Assembly (NCBI GenBank): GCA_947473475.1
Contig: CANJBZ010000004.1
Span: 1 to 64,000, forward strand
From: Alphaproteobacteria bacterium
GTDB taxonomy: Bacteria; Pseudomonadota; Alphaproteobacteria; Micropepsales; Micropepsaceae
DNA length: 64,000 nt
Direction of reading: 5' to 3'
The position numbers and the translations under genes are program-made. How positions within the stretch are numbered: position 1 is the first letter of the stretch; the number at the start of each line of letters is the position of its first letter. Shown here one piece after another: positions 60,597 through 64,000 of this stretch. The notes under the pieces were generated by a model. The model searched no databases and was not told the origin of the DNA. It was given only the letters and a program-made list of their open reading frames with translations.

Positions 60597-61358
60597 ATGC
60601 GCAACGTCTTGATCGCTTCCGCGGTGTTGCTGTTTGCGGCGAACGCAGCCGACGCCGCGCAGATGAAGTTGCTTGTCGCCGGCTCTATGCAGGAGCCGTT
60701 CAAGGAAGTGGGCGCCGGCTTCGGCAAGAAGAACGGCCACACGATCGAGTACATCGCCGACACAACCGGCGCGCTGCAAAAGCGTATGCGCGCCGGCGAG
60801 AAGGTGGACATTATCCTGTTGTCGTCGGCCGGAATGGATGCGATGGAAAAAGAACATCTGGTCGTGCCGGGCACGCGTGTCGATCTAGCCATCGCCGCCA
60901 TCGGCGTTTCGGTCAAGGCAGGTGCGCCATCGCCCGATCTTTCGTCGGCCGATGCTTTCAAGAAAATGCTGCTGTCCGCGCGCTCAGTTGCCGTGGTTGA
61001 TCCCAAAGCCGGCGGCACATCGGCCATTTATTTTGAAGGCCTGTTTCAGCGCATGGGTATCGCCGGCGAGATCGAGAAAAAGGTCGTGTACGGACAACAG
61101 GGATCGCAGGTTGCGAGCGCCGTCGCGGACGGACGTGCGGAGATCGGCATGACGTTCATCAGCGAGATGCTGCCCAACAAAGGCGTGAAGATCGCCGGGC
61201 CGTTGCCGCCTGCCGTTCAGAACGCGACCAATTATACGGTCGCCATTCCTGCAAACGCGCCCAATCCCGATGCGTCCCGCGCCTTCATCGCCGCCATGCG
61301 CACGCCCGAAGCCCGCGCCGCCATTGTGCATGCGGGCCTGGAGCCGCTACCGAAGTAA
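60597..61358 (+). CDS. ModA-like periplasmic binding protein 3
   Basis: 253 residues. The signal peptide ends AANAADA; then QMKLLVAGSMQEPFKEVGAGF, DTTGALQKRMRAGEKVDIILLS, GTSAIYFEGLFQRMGI, and EIGMTFISEMLPNKGVKIAGP. It is closest to copy 1. It is probably in one transcript with copies 1 and 2. Confidence 0.86.
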   Translation: MRNVLIASAVLLFAANAADAAQMKLLVAGSMQEPFKEVGAGFGKKNGHTIEYIADTTGALQKRMRAGEKVDIILLSSAGMDAMEKEHLVVPGTRVDLAIAAIGVSVKAGAPSPDLSSADAFKKMLLSARSVAVVDPKAGGTSAIYFEGLFQRMGIAGEIEKKVVYGQQGSQVASAVADGRAEIGMTFISEMLPNKGVKIAGPLPPAVQNATNYTVAIPANAPNPDASRAFIAAMRTPEARAAIVHAGLEPLPK

Positions 61359-61398
61359 TCGGTTCTCGCGGAACCGCGGATAAAAAGAAGGGGAACCG
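61359..61398. repeat. short hairpin resembling the 31.3-kb element flank
   Basis: CGGTTC-TCGCG-GAACCG hairpin, then ATAAAAAGAAGGGGAACC, matching the left arm region at 31312-31345. It lies between convergent genes. Confidence 0.5.
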
Positions 61399-61399
61399 C

Positions 61400-61864
61400 T
61401 TACTCCGCAGGGGCCGGTTGGCGCGTGCGTTTGGGTTGGGGAACCGTGCCGGTTTCATCAAGCCCTTCGGCCAGCGTCCGGCTTTCCAGGATGTGCGCCG
61501 TCGTGTCGCGTACCGCGAGCAGCACTTTGCGCAATACGCAGGTCGCCTCATCGACGCAGTCGTCGCAGCGGCGATAGGCTGTCACGCTAACGCAGGGGCT
61601 CAGCGCCAACGGCCCGTCGATGGTGCGAATAACTTCGGCAAAGGAGATCTTGTCCGGCGAACGCCCAAGCGTGTAGCCGCCGAACTTGCCGCGTACGCTG
61701 TGCAGGATGCCGCGCTTTTTCAGTTCGAGAAGTATCTGCTCAAGGAACTTCCGTGGAATGCGAGCTTCCGCGGCAATTTCCGCAATCGTCACGGGCTGAC
61801 CGATGGGCCGCTTGGCCAAAAGAAACAGCGCGCGGAGAGCGTAACGGGCCTTTTGAGATAGCAT
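61400..61864 (-). CDS. Rrf2-family regulator with four cysteines
   Basis: 154 residues from ATG 61864. The winged-helix DNA-binding domain is MLSQKARYALRALFLLA, TIAEIAAEARIPRKFLEQILLELKKRG and VRGKFGGYTLGRSP. Cys91, Cys100, Cys103 and Cys109 in the C-terminal half could hold an Fe-S cluster, as in IscR or NsrR, although the spacing differs from both. It is convergent with the ModA-like genes and divergent from the efflux operon. Confidence 0.88.
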   Translation of the reverse strand: MLSQKARYALRALFLLAKRPIGQPVTIAEIAAEARIPRKFLEQILLELKKRGILHSVRGKFGGYTLGRSPDKISFAEVIRTIDGPLALSPCVSVTAYRRCDDCVDEATCVLRKVLLAVRDTTAHILESRTLAEGLDETGTVPQPKRTRQPAPAE

Positions 61865-62042
61865 GATTAAGTCCACGTAATATATAGAGTATGAGGATCT
61901 TTCAGCTCCCGTTCAAGTGAGGCGGCTAAACAGGCGGGTAAGTGGCATCATTCCTGCGAATGTGGACAATTGGGCGTTTAGATAGGGATCGTTGTTTCCG
62001 ACAGTCTGATTGCACCAAATTGAGCTTGGCAGGATCGCCGAT

Positions 62043-63416
62043 ATGAATGTTCAAAGTCCGATACGGAATATCCAGGCCACCGCCCCCCGGGTAAAAGCGC
62101 CACCCAAAAAGCGTGGCCGTGGCTGGCTGGTCCTTGCTTTCATCCTCTGTGTGCTGCTCGGCGCAGGCGCGTACTGGTATTACGGCGGCAGCAGCACCAG
62201 CACGCCCGAGCCGGTTATCGTCACCGCAACGCGCGGCGATGTGGAAGACGTGGTCACCGCCGTCGGCAGTCTAACACCCCTGAACAGCGTGGATGTCGGC
62301 GCGCAGGTCTCCGGTCAGCTTGAAAAGCTGTATGTGAAAATTGGCGACGAGGTTGAGCAAGGCAAGCTCCTCGCCGAGATCGATTCGTCGGTGATGGCGG
62401 CGAAGGTCGATGCCGGCAAAGCGCAATTGCAGAATTTGCAGGCGCAGCTCGCCGAGAAGCAGTCGCAAGCGACCCTCGCGCATGTTCAAGCGGAGCGGCA
62501 AGACAAGCTGTTTGCCATCGGCGGCACCAGCAAGGACTTGCTCGATCAGGCGCAGGCGGGGGCAAAAGTCGCCGATGCGCAGATAAAATCCGTGCAGGCG
62601 CAGATCATGCAGGCGGAATCTTCGTTGAAGGCGGATAGCGCGACACTCAGCTACAGCAAGATCTTTGCGCCGATGACGGGAACGGTGACGGCCATCCCCG
62701 CGAAACAGGGCCAGACACTCAACGCCAATCAATCGGCGCCGCTTATCCTCACCATTTCCGATCTGTCGACCATGACTGTATCGACACAAGTGTCCGAAGC
62801 GGACGTCTCGAAGCTGCGCGTCGGCGTGGAGGCTTATTTTACGACGCTCGGAAATCCCAACCGGCGCTTTCGCGGCACGCTGCGGCAGATACTTCCGACG
62901 CCGACGGTCACCAACAATGTCGTGCTCTACACGGCGCTGTTCGATGTGGCCAACACCGACAAGCAGCTTCTGCCGCAAATGACGGCGCAGGTGTTCTTCG
63001 TCAGGGCATCCGCGCAAGATGCCGTTCTGGTTCCGGTGGCGGCATTGCAGTTCGGTGGCGCGCGTGCCGGTGGGACGCCGCAAGGCGCCGCGAATGACGG
63101 CGCCCGCGCGGGCCGCAATGGCGCGGGACGCGCGGGGCGTGGCGGACGAGGCGGCGCGGGCTTCGACCCGACAGCGGGATTGCGCCCGAGGGCCGCGACA
63201 CTCACCGTCGTGAAGGATGACGGTTCGCAGGAAACGCGCAGCGTCATGGCGGGCGTCACCGATCGCGTGAATGCGCAAATCATTTCAGGCTTGAACGAAG
63301 GCGAAAGCATTATCGCCGGTGTTCAGACCGCGGATGCAGGAAACGGAGCGCAACGGCGCCAGCAACAGCGGCCGGGCGGCGCCGGCGGCCCGGCGGGACT
63401 TGGAGGCTTCCGGTGA
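62043..63416 (+). CDS. MacA-like periplasmic adaptor of an efflux pump
   Basis: 457 residues from ATG 62043. One N-terminal membrane helix ([20 protein letters not shown]) is followed by a periplasmic biotinyl-lipoyl-like domain ([44 protein letters not shown]), a coiled-coil hairpin ([23 protein letters not shown]), and a barrel domain ([24 protein letters not shown]). A glycine/alanine/arginine-rich insert ([21 protein letters not shown]) lies near residues 350-385 and is unusual. The stop overlaps the next start (GTGA). Confidence 0.9.
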   Translation: MNVQSPIRNIQATAPRVKAPPKKRGRGWLVLAFILCVLLGAGAYWYYGGSSTSTPEPVIVTATRGDVEDVVTAVGSLTPLNSVDVGAQVSGQLEKLYVKIGDEVEQGKLLAEIDSSVMAAKVDAGKAQLQNLQAQLAEKQSQATLAHVQAERQDKLFAIGGTSKDLLDQAQAGAKVADAQIKSVQAQIMQAESSLKADSATLSYSKIFAPMTGTVTAIPAKQGQTLNANQSAPLILTISDLSTMTVSTQVSEADVSKLRVGVEAYFTTLGNPNRRFRGTLRQILPTPTVTNNVVLYTALFDVANTDKQLLPQMTAQVFFVRASAQDAVLVPVAALQFGGARAGGTPQGAANDGARAGRNGAGRAGRGGRGGAGFDPTAGLRPRAATLTVVKDDGSQETRSVMAGVTDRVNAQIISGLNEGESIIAGVQTADAGNGAQRRQQQRPGGAGGPAGLGGFR

Positions 63417-64000
63417 ACGAACTCGCCCTTCGCACGGTTCAGCTCGCAGCCGAGACAACACCGCTTGTCGAGCTGCAAGACATCGGCAAAACGTTTTTCA
63501 CCGGCGAAGACATTCAGGTCGAAGCGCTGCGCGGCGTGACGCTGTCGATCTATCCGGGCGAGTTTGTCGCCATCATGGGCACGTCGGGCTCCGGCAAATC
63601 GACGCTGATGAACATCCTAGGCTGTCTCGACAAGCCCACCAGCGGCGCCTACCGCTTCGCCGGCTACGATGTTGCCGAGATGGATTCCGATGCGCTCGCC
63701 TGGCTGCGGCGCGAAGCATTCGGCTTTGTGTTTCAAAGCTACAATCTATTGCCCGGCGCAACGGCAGAAGAGAACGTCGAAATTCCGGCTATCTATGCCG
63801 GGCTCTCGCCGGTGGCCCGGCGCGAGCGGGCCGAACAACTCCTGACCGCACTGGGCCTTTCGGAACGGCTGACCCATCGTCCCAGCCAGCTCTCGGGCGG
63901 CCAGCAGCAGCGCGTCTCCATTGCGCGCGCATTGATGAATGGCGGACAGGTTATCCTTGCCGACGAGCCCACAGGCGCACTCGACAGCAAGAGCGGCGCC
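63413..64000 (+). CDS. MacB-like ABC transporter, 5' part
   Basis: GTG 63413 overlaps the adaptor stop. The first 196 residues are an ABC ATPase: Walker [11 protein letters not shown]-loop [12 protein letters not shown], signature LSGGQQQR, Walker [13 protein letters not shown]. The end lies beyond the window, where a MacB-type membrane domain is expected. With MacA and an outer-membrane factor it would export macrolides, lipids or peptides. Confidence 0.88.
   Translation, partial: MNELALRTVQLAAETTPLVELQDIGKTFFTGEDIQVEALRGVTLSIYPGEFVAIMGTSGSGKSTLMNILGCLDKPTSGAYRFAGYDVAEMDSDALAWLRREAFGFVFQSYNLLPGATAEENVEIPAIYAGLSPVARRERAEQLLTALGLSERLTHRPSQLSGGQQQRVSIARALMNGGQVILADEPTGALDSKSGA

Noticed and set aside
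59020-61358. Complete molybdate ABC transporter
   Set aside because: Only binding proteins are present. No permease or ATPase gene lies on either side; the ATPase at 63413 belongs with the MacA-like adaptor.
1-64000. CRISPR arrays, rRNA operons, prophage or integrase genes
   Set aside because: No regularly spaced direct repeats, rRNA-like sequence, integrase or transposase motifs were seen.

Overview
The window is a dense, GC-rich chromosomal segment of an alphaproteobacterium. The evidence is a set of lineage-typical genes: RcdA (DUF1465), TrcR (DUF1013), DUF1192, COQ9, two YdcH-like DUF465 proteins, and a complete PhyR-NepR-EcfG general stress response locus with EcfG-type promoters. No phage, integron, CRISPR array, rRNA or confident tRNA was seen. 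Functions rest on reading motifs and families by eye; no database search was possible.

Layout. 0-17 kb is housekeeping: mmsA, the Co/Ni exporter dmeF, rpsU, def, a COQ9 gene, purEK, a diguanylate cyclase, an acyl-CoA synthetase with a lysine/alanine-rich tail, transporters, trcR, rcdA and rpmE. 17-25 kb holds a lipidated subtilisin autotransporter of NalP/SphB1 type, an aldehyde dehydrogenase followed by a 111-bp relic of a second copy of that autotransporter, a four-gene module of two secreted carboxypeptidase-regulatory-like proteins around two membrane proteins, and a Tat-exported flavin amine oxidase. 25-29 kb has an orphan amino-acid binding protein and a membrane histidine kinase.

28.9-41.5 kb is the most unusual part. 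Three paralogous pairs occur, each a Tat-signal-bearing thiamine-diphosphate (ThDP) enzyme of the acetolactate synthase/pyruvate oxidase fold followed by a small exported single-haem cytochrome c. Between them lie a secreted amidohydrolase, a secreted metallo-beta-lactamase-fold protein, a WG-repeat lipoprotein and a small secreted protein. I infer a periplasmic ThDP-dependent oxidation system that passes electrons to cytochrome c. Its substrate is unknown and I know of no described counterpart.

41.5-50 kb contains a lower-GC trypsin-like peptidase, a nikR-nickel permease operon with a perfect NikR box, an aldo/keto reductase, a three-part exported protein (carboxypeptidase-regulatory-like domain, c-type haem motif, Vgb-like propeller) and a FadE-type acyl-CoA dehydrogenase. 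50-58.4 kb is a general-stress island: phyR, nepR-ecfG, a HisKA_2 kinase and small membrane or stress proteins. Seven EcfG promoter matches of GGAAC-N16/17-CGTT lie there, plus one with a single mismatch. 58.5-64 kb has a TonB-receptor relic, three tandem ModA-like binding proteins without transporter subunits, a four-cysteine Rrf2 regulator, and the start of a MacAB-type efflux operon cut by the window end.

Dispersed repeats include three copies of a composite palindromic element, two of which begin in the stop codon of the preceding gene, REP-like C/G-rich hairpins, and a 20-bp inverted repeat at 31.3 kb.
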